This document shows positions 1 through 7,196 of a DNA stretch of 11,672 nucleotides, piece by piece. The translations under genes and the position numbers were made by a program. The notes beneath the pieces are model-generated. The model had not been told where the DNA came from and made no database searches. It saw only the letters and a program-made list of their open reading frames with translations. Each line of letters starts with the position of its first letter. The stretch's first letter is position 1. Source of the DNA: Phoronis ovalis (Eukaryota > Phoronida > Phoronidae); the NCBI GenBank assembly GCA_028565635.1, contig JAOXYB010051290.1, forward strand, positions 1-11,672, in the 5' to 3' direction.

Positions 1-49
1 TATTTTTGTGGAACTGTCAAGTATGTGTTAATTTAATAAAAATACTTCC

Positions 50-122
50 TACTACTACTACTGCTGCTGCTGCTGCTACTGCTACTGCTACTGCTACTAC
101 TACTACTACTACTACTACTATA
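50..122. repeat. Trinucleotide microsatellite (ACT/GCT)n
   Basis: About 24 trinucleotide units that switch between CTA and CTG, in blocks of several units each. The interruptions suggest an old, stabilised array rather than a pure expanding tract. The alanine/threonine-rich reading through it on the + strand is a translation of the repeat and is not evidence for a gene. Confidence 0.95.
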
Positions 123-174
123 TGGCTAATTACAATTTTCTTTTGTTGTAATTTCTTTTTTAGCATTTGTCCAT

Positions 175-281
175 GGTGCATATTCTTCTGCAAACTCCTT
201 GGTTCTAGGATATCAGGTTTATCTATTAGCTTTACTTTAGCTTGTCACTACATCAGTCCTATTAAAACCCTGTAATATGAA
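175..281. repeat. Diverged dispersed repeat, copy A
   Basis: Shares with 645-754, in the same orientation, the blocks TTGGTTCTAGGATATCAG and TATTAAAACCCTGTA, with similar sequence between and just upstream. On the minus strand both copies begin with a similar reading (ILQGFN followed by R/K and T/S-D). In this copy it is broken by several stops, so it may be a fragment of a decayed coding repeat. The family is not recognised. Confidence 0.7.
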
Positions 282-644
282 TTTACATTTTTAACTTCCA
301 AATATAGATCTCTTAAAACATCTGCATCTACTACTGGGTAATCTACAGCAAATACTATTCCGTGAGGCCTTTGTATGGCCCTGTTCACAATTTCTCAGGA
401 GCAATAGTTAAATGAGACCAGCTTTATCATTGTTACGTACTAAATATGAGTTATATATATTCTGTTCATTATTAATTGGTACAACTTGTTGCTTACATTT
501 ATTAATCCATGCTTTAGGTCCTTGTGTTTATGTTTGGGATAAAAAAATACATTAATTATCCAGCACAAAAACTAGCACTAATTATATCTTAATTTGTACT
601 GATAACCTGATTGTCTGTAACATTTGTAACTGCTTGAAGCACAC
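282..644. other. AT-rich stretch between repeat copies, no gene seen
   Basis: No open frame, RNA gene or array is visible. Short AT runs only. It separates two direct copies of the same diverged repeat, so it may be internal sequence of a larger degenerate element, but I see no termini. Confidence 0.5.
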
Positions 645-754
645 GATGCATGCTTCACTGCAACATTCTTGGTTCTAGGATATCAGATATATATCTGTTG
701 GCATTACCCCAGGGCTTCTTGTTGCATCACTCTTATTAAAACCCTGTAGTATGA
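645..754. repeat. Diverged dispersed repeat, copy B
   Basis: Second copy of the repeat at 175-281, same orientation, starting near the shared TGCAT and ending at the shared CCCTGTA(G/A)TATGAA. The minus-strand reading is open for longer here (ILQGFNKSDATRSPGV...) before a stop. That is weak support for an ancestral coding sequence. Confidence 0.65.
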
Positions 755-1280
755 ACAACAATGACCTAACATTTTTTTAGTCTACGACTAATAATAAAAT
801 AAAATTTATAATAAAAGAACAGTTGTAGTAATGTAATAATATCACTGAAGTTTTATCAGTTTTACATTTAGCAATTTCAAGTGAAAACATCTGTTTAAAA
901 GGTTTACTACAAATTCCATTCTGAAACAATAATACATTCCCTGCTAGTCTGAATAAATCCATCCGTTAGTGTTCCGTACCTTCCCAACTAATGTCTGGGC
1001 TTAATCATAGTCAATTTTTGTTTATTACCTCGAAAAGCAGAAGAACAATAATCCCTTTATTTCCATATAAAGTGTCACGAAGGTCTAATTGACACCAATC
1101 AAATTCATGACAGCTTACAAACCAATAGGTAAAACAGTGGACTACATATGTAGAGGTCGATCACACACATTGTGCTCTAGCAGAGTTTATCTATAGTCCA
1201 CTAAGCAAAGCCAAGCTCCCTGTCGATACCTGTTCAGAATGAGTCATGATGATAGAATAGACGTGGTAGGTGACGATGGA

Positions 1281-1299
1281 TCAGAGAGAGAGAGAGAAA
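1281..1299. repeat. Short (GA)n microsatellite
   Basis: About eight AG units within the right arm of the host fold-back element. No other function is visible. Confidence 0.8.
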
Positions 1300-1419
1300 G
1301 CACCTTATCTCGGTTGGCAAAAGTTTAATGACGTAATTATTTCGCTCTTGTTCTGTTAAAGGAATATATTTTATAACAGAAATTTACAATGGTTAAGACC
1401 AGACGTTAGTTGAGAAGAT

Positions 1420-1427
1420 ACGGAACA
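1420..1427. repeat. Left target-site duplication ACGGAACA
   Basis: This 8-bp sequence abuts the first CCC of the CCCGGG-ended element and is repeated exactly at 1975-1982 after its last base. The uninterrupted paralogous site at 970-977 (minus strand) carries it once, which confirms it as a true duplication. Confidence 0.9.
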
Positions 1428-1974
1428 CCCGGGGGGGTGGTCAATATGAAAGTGGGTACCCATGTTCCAACATGACTTTTCAAAAAAGCCCCTAACGAAG
1501 TGAAATTCTGAAAAAAATACACCCCTAAAGAAGTGAATTTTTTTTTAAAATACACCCCTAAGGAAGTGCTTTTTTGAAAAAATACACCACTAAGAAAGTG
1601 GATCACGTGATACCTGAATCCCGACCTGACCAATCGTATGCCATGTTTTAAAAGGTCATTCTCAAAATATCATCAGTTCAGGAAGTAACTTTCATATGAC
1701 GGGGAATACACATTCTGGGAAACATATTAAGTTTTCTTGACCGTATTTGCACCCCTAACGAAGTGAAATTTTAACGATTACCCTAACGAAGTGAAAATTC
1801 CAAACAACACCCCTTAGGAAGTGTCACACCTCCAAAAAAACACCCCTTTTCATGATTTTAGCCAAAAAACAGACCCTAAGGACGTAATGCGCCGTCAGTT
1901 CGAAAAACATACCCTTTCACGTGAAAATTTGTTGGAACATGCGTACCCACTTTCATATTGACCACCTCCCCGGG
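1428..1974 (+). mobile_element. CCCGGG-ended non-autonomous DNA transposon, copy 1 (547 bp)
   Basis: Terminal inverted repeats of 44 bp (1428-1471 and 1931-1974) match at 42 of 44 positions, beginning CCCGGGG and containing GGTCAATATGAAAGTGGGTAC. An exact 8-bp target duplication flanks it. The interior has two blocks of units with a conserved core CCCCTAA(C/G)GAAGTG. At 1489, 1522, 1555 and 1587 the spacing is 33, 33 and 32 bases. At 1752, 1781 and 1810 it is about 29. There is no transposase, so the element is MITE-like. Eight-base duplications are known for hAT, P, Merlin and some other cut-and-paste families, but CCCGGG tips are not the usual hAT CAGGG, so I do not assign a superfamily. 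It sits inside the right arm of the host fold-back element. Confidence 0.88.
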
Positions 1975-1982
1975 ACGGAACA
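1975..1982. repeat. Right target-site duplication ACGGAACA
   Basis: Exact partner of 1420-1427. It is followed by CTAACGGATG, which continues the host fold-back arm. Confidence 0.9.
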
Positions 1983-1992
1983 CTAACGGATG

Positions 1993-2537
1993 TAGTCCTA
2001 TTTTCATGACCCTAATATCGCTTGCCTGCGGCGAACCCGTAGGGTCATAGCCCAGATAGTGTTAAAACCAGTATAGAAGTTAAACTTTTGCAAAAACATT
2101 CACCATGTCTCAAAAAATTCAATAAGTTCAAACCAAAATTGTTGTCTTGTGTGTCTATGATACTCCTTATTGGGTTATCTGTCACTTGAAGCTTAATTAA
2201 TTAATACTTCACAAGGTGACTTTTAGCTTACAATTCCATACAAGATGGATATTTCACTTTGATCTGAATGGTAATGGATTTCTATGCAAAAAGTAATCAT
2301 GAGGAGTATCAATCAAGCTTCAAGTGATACATAACCCAAGAAGGAGTATCACAGACAAACAAGCCCGAACAAGACGGCAATTCAGTTTCGTTTGAATTTA
2401 TTGAAATTTTTGACCCACGGTGAATGTTTTTGCAAGAGGCTAACTTCTACTGGTTTTAGCACTGTCTGGGCTATGACCCTACGCAAGTAGTAGGGTCATG
2501 AAACTAGGAGTATAAGTGACTATAACGCCTATTAATA
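1993..2537. mobile_element. Second fold-back element, arms about 190 bp
   Basis: Long imperfect inverted repeats run from about 1997 to 2190 and from about 2310 to 2509. They share AGGGTCATAGCCCAGA, TTGCAAAAACATTCACC, TGATACTCCTT and TCACTTGAAGCTT in opposed orientation. The spacer of about 120 bp is unrelated AT-rich DNA. It interrupts the host element: TAACGGATG at 1984-1992 and TTACGGATG at 2538-2546 form a 9-bp target duplication with one mismatch, and the paralogous site at 960-968 has it once. The right tip carries about 25 bases not matched at the left tip. There is no coding capacity. The family is not recognised. Confidence 0.8.
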
Positions 2538-2570
2538 TTACGGATGGATTTATTCACATTGTGTCCCTGC

Positions 2571-2650
2571 AATTTCCCGCCACTGGTTGGCGTCGAGGAC
2601 AAGTTCGCTTAACTATATAAACCTCCCCTACATGTACATTCCGTTCGGGG
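2571..2650 (+). promoter_or_regulatory. Possible RNA polymerase II promoter (E2F-like site plus TATA)
   Basis: TTTCCCGCC at about 2572-2580 matches the E2F site consensus TTTSSCGC. A TATATAAA-type box lies at about 2614-2621, and GC-richer sequence follows where a start site would fall (near 2645). Spacing and order are promoter-like. No coding sequence follows clearly, so this could be an orphan promoter, part of a repeat, or chance. Confidence 0.3.
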
Positions 2651-2730
2651 ATCCCGCACACCAGTCTTCACTTCGAAGTCATTTCTCTTTATTTAAAACA
2701 GTCCCCGCAAATGTAAACTGGAAGATTATC

Positions 2731-2746
2731 TTCGAAGCGCTTCGAA
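2731..2746. other. Perfect 16-bp palindrome TTCGAAGCGCTTCGAA
   Basis: A perfect inverted repeat, with a related palindrome ACTTCGAAGT at 2670-2679. The alternating TTC and GAA triplets recall heat-shock elements, but the spacing is not the standard nTTCnnGAAn pattern. Function unknown. Confidence 0.6.
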
Positions 2747-2926
2747 ATTACAAAAACTAGCCGCCATCTTTAATATTAAAAACTTGTTCGACTTTCTTAG
2801 CACACCATGTAACCCCGGCATATAAAACGTAAATAAAGACAGCATGACATTCAAAAATAATTAAACAGTTAATTACCTTTAAAAAGTGGAGCGACCTGCT
2901 TTTTGAAGTCACTTTCCTCTAACCAG

Positions 2927-3053
2927 CATGCTCATTGCGCATGTGCCAGTTTTCAGAAACTGACGCGAGAGGGCGAGTGTGCTGGCACACGCGATCCGCA
3001 CCCTCATGACGCCGGCTTTGATACTTACAGTGCCAGGGACAGCGCTTCGTGCG
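2927..3053 (+). other. Doubtful exon with splice-like borders
   Basis: A locally GC-rich segment. It is preceded by a pyrimidine-rich tract ending CTCTAACCAG and followed by GTAAGTG, both good matches to splice acceptor and donor. One frame is open across all 127 bases, reading HAHCACASFQKLTREGEC... with four cysteines. I do not recognise the domain, and the length of 127 (not a multiple of three) would need a phase-compatible partner. The minus strand is also open here and has its own GTAAGTAT, so the strand is uncertain. Confidence 0.2.
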
Positions 3054-3201
3054 GTAAGTGATGTAATTACAACATCTAAGATTCCGTGAAAGTCGCACTC
3101 GGAGACGAACACGGAAATAGATAATACGGATAAAAAAAAAGTTTTGGGTAGCAGAAATACGACGGGAAACATACATTTGAAGGAAATCGTGAAAAACAAA
3201 C

Positions 3202-3299
3202 ACATTTTTAGTGACTTTTGTTGAAAAGTTAACCCATATTTTGGATCATTTCTGTGAAAAGTGGGCCTATTTTTAGGGATTTTTCCGTGAAAAGTGGCC
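3202..3299. repeat. Three-unit tandem repeat, about 33 bp per unit
   Basis: Three diverged units ending in GTTGAAAAGTT, GTGAAAAGTGGG and GTGAAAAGTGGCC. The period is near 33, so the minus strand reads as an 11-residue repeat (P-K-x-x-x-T-F-H/Q-x-K). That is a by-product of the period and not proof of a protein. Confidence 0.7.
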
Positions 3300-3444
3300 C
3301 ATTTCGGCACAGCCCGTATTCAATATATATGTAAGTACCCCGGGAGTGCAGTTTTCATCCAACTTAACTGTTTTATTTTGACTTATATCAGTTATAATAG
3401 AAATCATTAGCATTTGTATTTTGTTCTTCGGAGTTTATGTTGTG

Positions 3445-3770
3445 ATGGATTAAAAAGTGACGATTGTTGGGTTAAAAAGTTGCCTCACTAAACGAGTTAA
3501 AAAGTGATAATTATATTTAAGATTGTTGGCGTTAAAAGGTTACCTCAGTAATACGGGTTAAAAAGTGATAATTATATTTAAGATTATCTAGTGATATATT
3601 AGAGATTGTTGAAGACCGTATCAATACTACCGGTTAAAAATGATGTATTAATTATATAAAGTTTCTTGGCGTTAAAGGGTGGTCTCGGTAATACGGGTTG
3701 AAACAATATATTAAAGGTTAAGTGGCGTTAAAGTATGACCTCAGTAACACTGCTTTAAAATGACATGTAT
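3445..3770. repeat. Minisatellite with a unit of about 60 bp, five or more diverged copies
   Basis: The best copies are 3466-3524 and 3525-3585, both ending GTTAAAAAGTGATAATTATA followed by TTTAAGATT. Degenerate copies follow, with the recurring pieces TTGGCGTTAAA, CCTCAGTAA and TACGGGTT, up to about 3770. Units decay toward the right, as expected for an old array whose most recent duplication is at the left. Confidence 0.8.
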
Positions 3771-4431
3771 GTTTTTATTTATAAAAGTATTAAATGTATT
3801 TTTCATCACGATTTAGATTAAGTTCCTCTTGACTTGTAGGCAATATGATTTACAAATATGCTTTAGTTATAAACGATAATTGCAAAATAAGAACTTAAAA
3901 ACAAATCTAAAGGTAATTAATTAACTTTAATTTCATAGTTCAAACTTTTGTAGTTTTATCCAATCAGCATTCAATATTTCGTAACACTTCACGCGGTATT
4001 GACAACGGCGTCATCTATCTTTCTATGTATTTATCTTTAGTACATTCTTTTCCCTGGAGCTTTTGAGGACTCTAGGTCGTGACATGAGACACGATTACAT
4101 TATTCCCACGCTGGAACATTATTGTTCAAGTAATTTTATATGTACAGTCACGCAGCACTGAGATAGCTTCTACAATTTTCAGTTTTATGTCCTTAAATAT
4201 ATTTTTTTCCTGAATAATATCAACACATTACCAAGTAATTCCGTTACTATACTGTATGTGTTAATAACTTCTTGTAAAATCGACCAAAGAGAGTAATTTT
4301 CGACTACCAAAAGATATTTGCTTTCATTACTTACACGAGGAGATTATTGCCCACACCTGGATTTGACCATCAGTTTGGTTTATTTTCAGGCGATCTCAGT
4401 TGGGCCATTTGTTTGTTTTGGTATAAAAAAC
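3771..4431. other. AT-rich stretch, nothing recognised
   Basis: No open frame of note, no RNA gene and no clear repeat on either strand. Ordinary intergenic or intronic DNA as far as can be seen. Confidence 0.5.
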
Positions 4432-4450
4432 ATAATAATAATAATAATAA
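4432..4450. repeat. Short (ATA)n microsatellite
   Basis: Six ATA units. No further feature. Confidence 0.85.
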
Positions 4451-4505
4451 CATGAAATTCAATGATTTCGAATCTATTAGAATGTTTAATGTGTGAACTA
4501 AAACA

Positions 4506-4628
4506 AATTAGTGTTCAAATAACTGGACACAGCACTATGGCTACTGTTAATCTCAAAAACGTTTATTTGACCTGCGTTTTTTCTAATAAAAAATGTAGGT
4601 ATTGTGTCTAGTAACTTGAACACTAATT
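4506..4628. repeat. Small hairpin repeat, 26-bp arms
   Basis: AATTAGTGTTCAA at 4506-4518 is the start of a 26-bp arm matched in inverted orientation at 4603-4628 (23 of 26 positions). The loop is about 70 bases. The size and structure suit a tiny MITE, but no target duplication is obvious. Confidence 0.6.
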
Positions 4629-5160
4629 GCATATAGGCACTGCTGTACAGGCTGGATAATATTTTTTAAAGGAAGATCACACACTGAAAAGAGAATTGAT
4701 TATTTATAAAACCACGCATATCACTTCCACTGCATAGAGAATATTAACCCGGATATAAATCAAAACAACTGACCACAATTAATTAACATGCATGTTACAT
4801 ATCGGCACCTATATAATTGCCTTTAAATTAGAATCTAAAAGTTATAATTTCCCGTTGTTTTAAATATATCTCTAATTCCTGCCGTGCTTTTAAAAACAGA
4901 CTATGAGACTGAATCGATATCACAATGAAATTCCGGTTCTCTGCCAAAACCAAACTTCTAAATTCTGAATGTCAACCAGGGTTCTGCACGTAGGATGACG
5001 ATATGCATAAAACAGATATCAGCAAATATCAAGGCAGTTATTCCAAGGCGAGTCTTGCAAGAAGAGCTGAGTTTACTGCCAGTATTGAGTAAAGCTTGTG
5101 CAAAGTCAAAATTGGATTCTTTAGAATGTATTAATTTCCGTCGTTGAACTACTTTACCCA
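4629..5160. other. Unannotated stretch upstream of the receptor gene
   Basis: A minus-strand open frame covers 4958-5416 but opens with TTG and resembles no family I know. No repeats stand out. It could contain regulatory sequence of the receptor, but no motif proves it. Confidence 0.4.
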
Positions 5161-5194
5161 TTTGATACCCGGATTTGATACCCGGATTTGATAC
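5161..5194. repeat. 13-bp tandem repeat TTTGATACCCGGA, 2.6 units
   Basis: Two identical full units and a partial third. The core TACCCGGAT recurs singly at about 5488, near the receptor start, and AACCCGGAT lies near 4746. Confidence 0.9.
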
Positions 5195-5520
5195 GTGCTT
5201 ATTTGTTGCTAGACTTCTTGAAGAATCTTGGATACTTCGGTAAGGCATCTGATGACGAACTTGCATCGGAAGTATTATAGTAGTTTTAATTAAATTAATG
5301 TGAAACATTAATTTATGAAATTTTGGATGAACACATAACATGACTTTTTTTGGTCTGCATGATACGAGCAGCGCGGAAATAGAAAGCTTAAGCAGCAGGT
5401 CCCCTGGAATTTTCAAGACAATTTTTAGTTTGTCGGAAATTTTTGAACTTCTTAATTATTTTGTTTATTCGGTAAAATAACAATCAATACCCGGATGCAA
5501 CTGAACTGGTAAAGAATCTT
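5195..5520. promoter_or_regulatory. Probable 5' flank of the receptor gene, no core promoter identified
   Basis: This must hold either the promoter and leader of the receptor gene or an intron before it. No convincing TATA box is seen. An in-frame stop at 5502-5504 closes the receptor frame upstream, so any extra N-terminal coding sequence would have to be spliced on. Confidence 0.3.
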
Positions 5521-5661
5521 ATGTCAGATATTTGCAAGGCCGGTGTATTCTACCCAGGTTTAGTTATTTTACACTGCGATTTACAAGAATACAAATGGAG
5601 GACTTGCTACTTTCACCTTTTACTTTTACCAACGATTCTTCATATAATAGCAGTGATGTAA
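5521..5661 (+). CDS. Upstream ORF overlapping the receptor start (46 residues)
   Basis: ATG at 5521 opens a 46-residue frame, ending TAA at 5659-5661, in a different frame from the receptor, whose ATG lies within it. If the transcript starts upstream of 5521, ribosomes that use this ATG would pass the receptor start, which normally lowers translation of the main frame. Whether it is transcribed is unknown. The peptide resembles nothing known and could be chance. Confidence 0.25.
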   Translation: MSDICKAGVFYPGLVILHCDLQEYKWRTCYFHLLLLPTILHIIAVM

Positions 5662-6587
5662 ATATTCTTATTCCAAAAGAAGTTCTGATTTTTCACACAG
5701 TCTTCGAACTCTCACTTATTTTACCAATATTGTTTGGCAACATTTTGATTGTATCGGCTTATTGTAAATATTACACGATTCGAGAGAGTGTCAGTAACAT
5801 ATTCATTTTAAACCTGGCAGTTACAGATATTGGAACAGCAATAGGTATACCTTTCAACGTCACAAAGAAATATCTGCCGCATCTGCTGCCTTCAATAGAA
5901 ACAGTGCCATTTGGAAACAACGAAATATTATGCTACTTTGTAATGTGGCAGCAGGGTTTTTGGCCAACTGGTGCCTCAATGACTGGCATGACAATAATAG
6001 CAGTGGACCGCCTGATAGGCATAAGTAAACCATTGCGTTATTACGCATTGATGACACGCAAAGTTGCTTCGACAATGGTAGTATTCGCTCATACTTATAT
6101 GTTTCTAGTGTTTTGCATGGCAGTGATTCTGTCCAAAACTAGTGGCTACGTTTTTCCAAAAAATCAATCATGTTTAATCGAAGTCATTTTCAATCCATTG
6201 GTTAGGACAGTTTTACAAGCTTTTGGAAGCGGTTTTCTAATAGTTATTACATATATAATGTATGCCTTTATGGGAATGTATGCCATGCGTCAGCAGAGGA
6301 AAATTTGTGCTCTGAATACTGATCATCTGGCTGCGTATACTCATCAGTATAAGATCTTCAAAACGATGTGGCGTATTCTCGGTGTGTTCTCGTTATGTTA
6401 CCTGCCCTTTGCTGTAATGAAAGTTGTTGTTGCTCCCACACCTAGTTCCCCATGGTGGATTCAATCTTTGAATTATTTATTTCTACAAATTGTGTACTTG
6501 AACAGCGCATTAAATCCTTTGGTTTTTGCGTACTTTGACCGTAACTTTAAAAAAGCATTCAAGAAACTTTTACGCTGGAATAAATAG
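5595..6587 (+). CDS. Class A (rhodopsin-like) G protein-coupled receptor, orphan
   Basis: A seven-helix receptor of 330 residues, expected in the plasma membrane, coupling an extracellular ligand to G proteins. Helix 1 (about 30-57) has GN at 48-49. Helix 2 has NLAVTD with the conserved Asp78. Helix 3 starts at Cys113 and ends in DRL (138-140), a DRY variant. Helix 4 spans about 157-180, and Cys193 in the second outer loop can pair with Cys113. Helix 5 (about 206-228) lacks the usual proline but keeps Tyr220. Helix 6 has CYLP (268-271) for CWxP. Helix 7 has NPLVF (307-311) for NPxxY. A basic amphipathic helix 8 follows. N-glycosylation sequons occur at N13, N18, N88 and N190. There is no Asp at the helix 3 amine site and no retinal lysine in helix 7, so it is neither aminergic nor an opsin. 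I chose ATG 5595; the frame is open from 5505, but no other in-frame ATG precedes it. The gene has no visible intron. The ligand and closest family are unknown. An expanded invertebrate chemosensory or peptide-type orphan is an inference. Confidence 0.93.
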   Translation: MEDLLLSPFTFTNDSSYNSSDVNILIPKEVLIFHTVFELSLILPILFGNILIVSAYCKYYTIRESVSNIFILNLAVTDIGTAIGIPFNVTKKYLPHLLPSIETVPFGNNEILCYFVMWQQGFWPTGASMTGMTIIAVDRLIGISKPLRYYALMTRKVASTMVVFAHTYMFLVFCMAVILSKTSGYVFPKNQSCLIEVIFNPLVRTVLQAFGSGFLIVITYIMYAFMGMYAMRQQRKICALNTDHLAAYTHQYKIFKTMWRILGVFSLCYLPFAVMKVVVAPTPSSPWWIQSLNYLFLQIVYLNSALNPLVFAYFDRNFKKAFKKLLRWNK

Positions 6588-6670
6588 TCCCTTAGACGAA
6601 CCCTCAGCATTGCCTCAGCCTGCAGCGAATACAGAAATACAGTAAATACTTATGAATGGCTTGCTATCTT

Positions 6671-6676
6671 AATAAA
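6671..6676 (+). other. Polyadenylation signal AATAAA
   Basis: The canonical hexamer lies 84 bases after the receptor stop codon on the same strand. That suits a short 3' untranslated region ending near 6690-6700. Confidence 0.65.
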
Positions 6677-6850
6677 CCTTCGTGCATTTCATAGTTTGCA
6701 TAAGCGAGTTTAGAAAGTCGGTATTTAACCAACACACTTGTCGAAGAAATAAGACTAAGCATTCTGGATATCTCTTTAAAGACCACCAGATGGTGTGGTG
6801 ATGATCCCGTGACTTGTTAATCAGCTGCGATTTGTGCAATCAACTGCACC

Positions 6851-7188
6851 CCGGGGGGGGGGCCAGTCAATATAAAAGTAGGTACGCATGTTCCAACAAA
6901 ATTTCGAGTGAAAGGGTATGTTTTTCGAACCGCCGGTGCCGCGTAACGCGCGTTACGCGCTTAGAGTCCGTGTTTTAGCTAAAATCACGAAAAGGGGTGG
7001 TTTTTGGAGGTGTGACACTTCGTTAGGTGTATTTTCTCCCAAAAGTCACCTCCTTAGGGGTGTATTTTTTCAAAAAACTCACTTCCTTAGATGTGTATTT
7101 TTTTGTAGAATTTCACTTCGTTAGGGCCTTTTTTGAAAAGCCATGTTGGAACATGGGTACCTACTTTCATACTGACTGCCCCCCCGGG
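6851..7188 (-). mobile_element. CCCGGG-ended non-autonomous DNA transposon, copy 2 (338 bp, inverted, shortened)
   Basis: The left end (6851-6897) matches the right end of copy 1 reversed, and the right end (7145-7188) matches the left end of copy 1 reversed, so this copy is in opposite orientation. It shares the inner landmarks CAAC...GTGAAAGGGTATG, GGCTAAAATCA-like and GGAGGTGTGACACTTC. Internal CACTTC(G/C)TTAGG cores at 7016, 7047, 7080 and 7114 are spaced 31, 33 and 34. Flanks ACTGCACC (6843-6850) and ATTGCACC (7189-7196) are an 8-bp target duplication with one mismatch. The exact left border is uncertain by one or two C. About 200 bp of the interior of copy 1 is missing. Confidence 0.85.
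6941..6958. other. Perfect 18-bp palindrome GCGTAACGCGCGTTACGC
   Basis: A CpG-rich perfect palindrome lies inside copy 2 of the CCCGGG-ended element. The matching spot in copy 1 (about 1887-1893) has only one half, CATTACG-like, so the palindrome is specific to copy 2 or was lost from copy 1. Confidence 0.8.
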
Positions 7189-7196
7189 ATTGCACC

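Larger units (their letters stand above)
950..2556. mobile_element. Host fold-back element split by two later insertions
   Basis: The left end reads TGAATAAATCCATCCGTTAG and continues through TGTTCCGTACC to about 1015. Its reverse complement is found on the right in three pieces: 1388-1427, 1975-1992 and 2540-2556. The breaks fall exactly at the insertions of two other repeats. A central hairpin (AGTGGACTA near 1136 against TAGTCCACT near 1194) suggests the arms face each other around position 1165, so the original element was roughly 500 bp. The arms are clearly alike at the outer 65 bases and hard to align further in. No target duplication is visible outside 950 and 2556, so the superfamily is unknown. 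No transposase remains. Confidence 0.7.

Noticed and set aside
6-275. 89-codon open frame through the microsatellite
   Set aside because: It is mostly a translation of the trinucleotide repeat and opens with a non-ATG codon.
1489-1600. Evenly spaced repeats that might suggest a CRISPR-like array
   Set aside because: The cores are only 14 bases, the spacers are similar A/T-rich sequence rather than unique, and the array sits inside a transposon of an animal genome.
1380-2040. Telomeric repeat tract
   Set aside because: CCCTAA occurs once per unit with other sequence between; there is no head-to-tail hexamer run.
2909-3310. 133-codon minus-strand open frame
   Set aside because: It starts at GTG, its first third is a translation of the 33-bp array, and no domain is recognised.
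4958-5416. 152-codon minus-strand open frame
   Set aside because: It opens with TTG, the first ATG is well inside, no motif is recognisable and it includes the 13-bp tandem repeat. It is most likely chance.
5532-5594. Longer receptor start at 5532
   Set aside because: The codon at 5532 is TTG, which is not a normal start in an animal gene. The first in-frame ATG is 5595 and gives a typical short N-terminus with two sequons.
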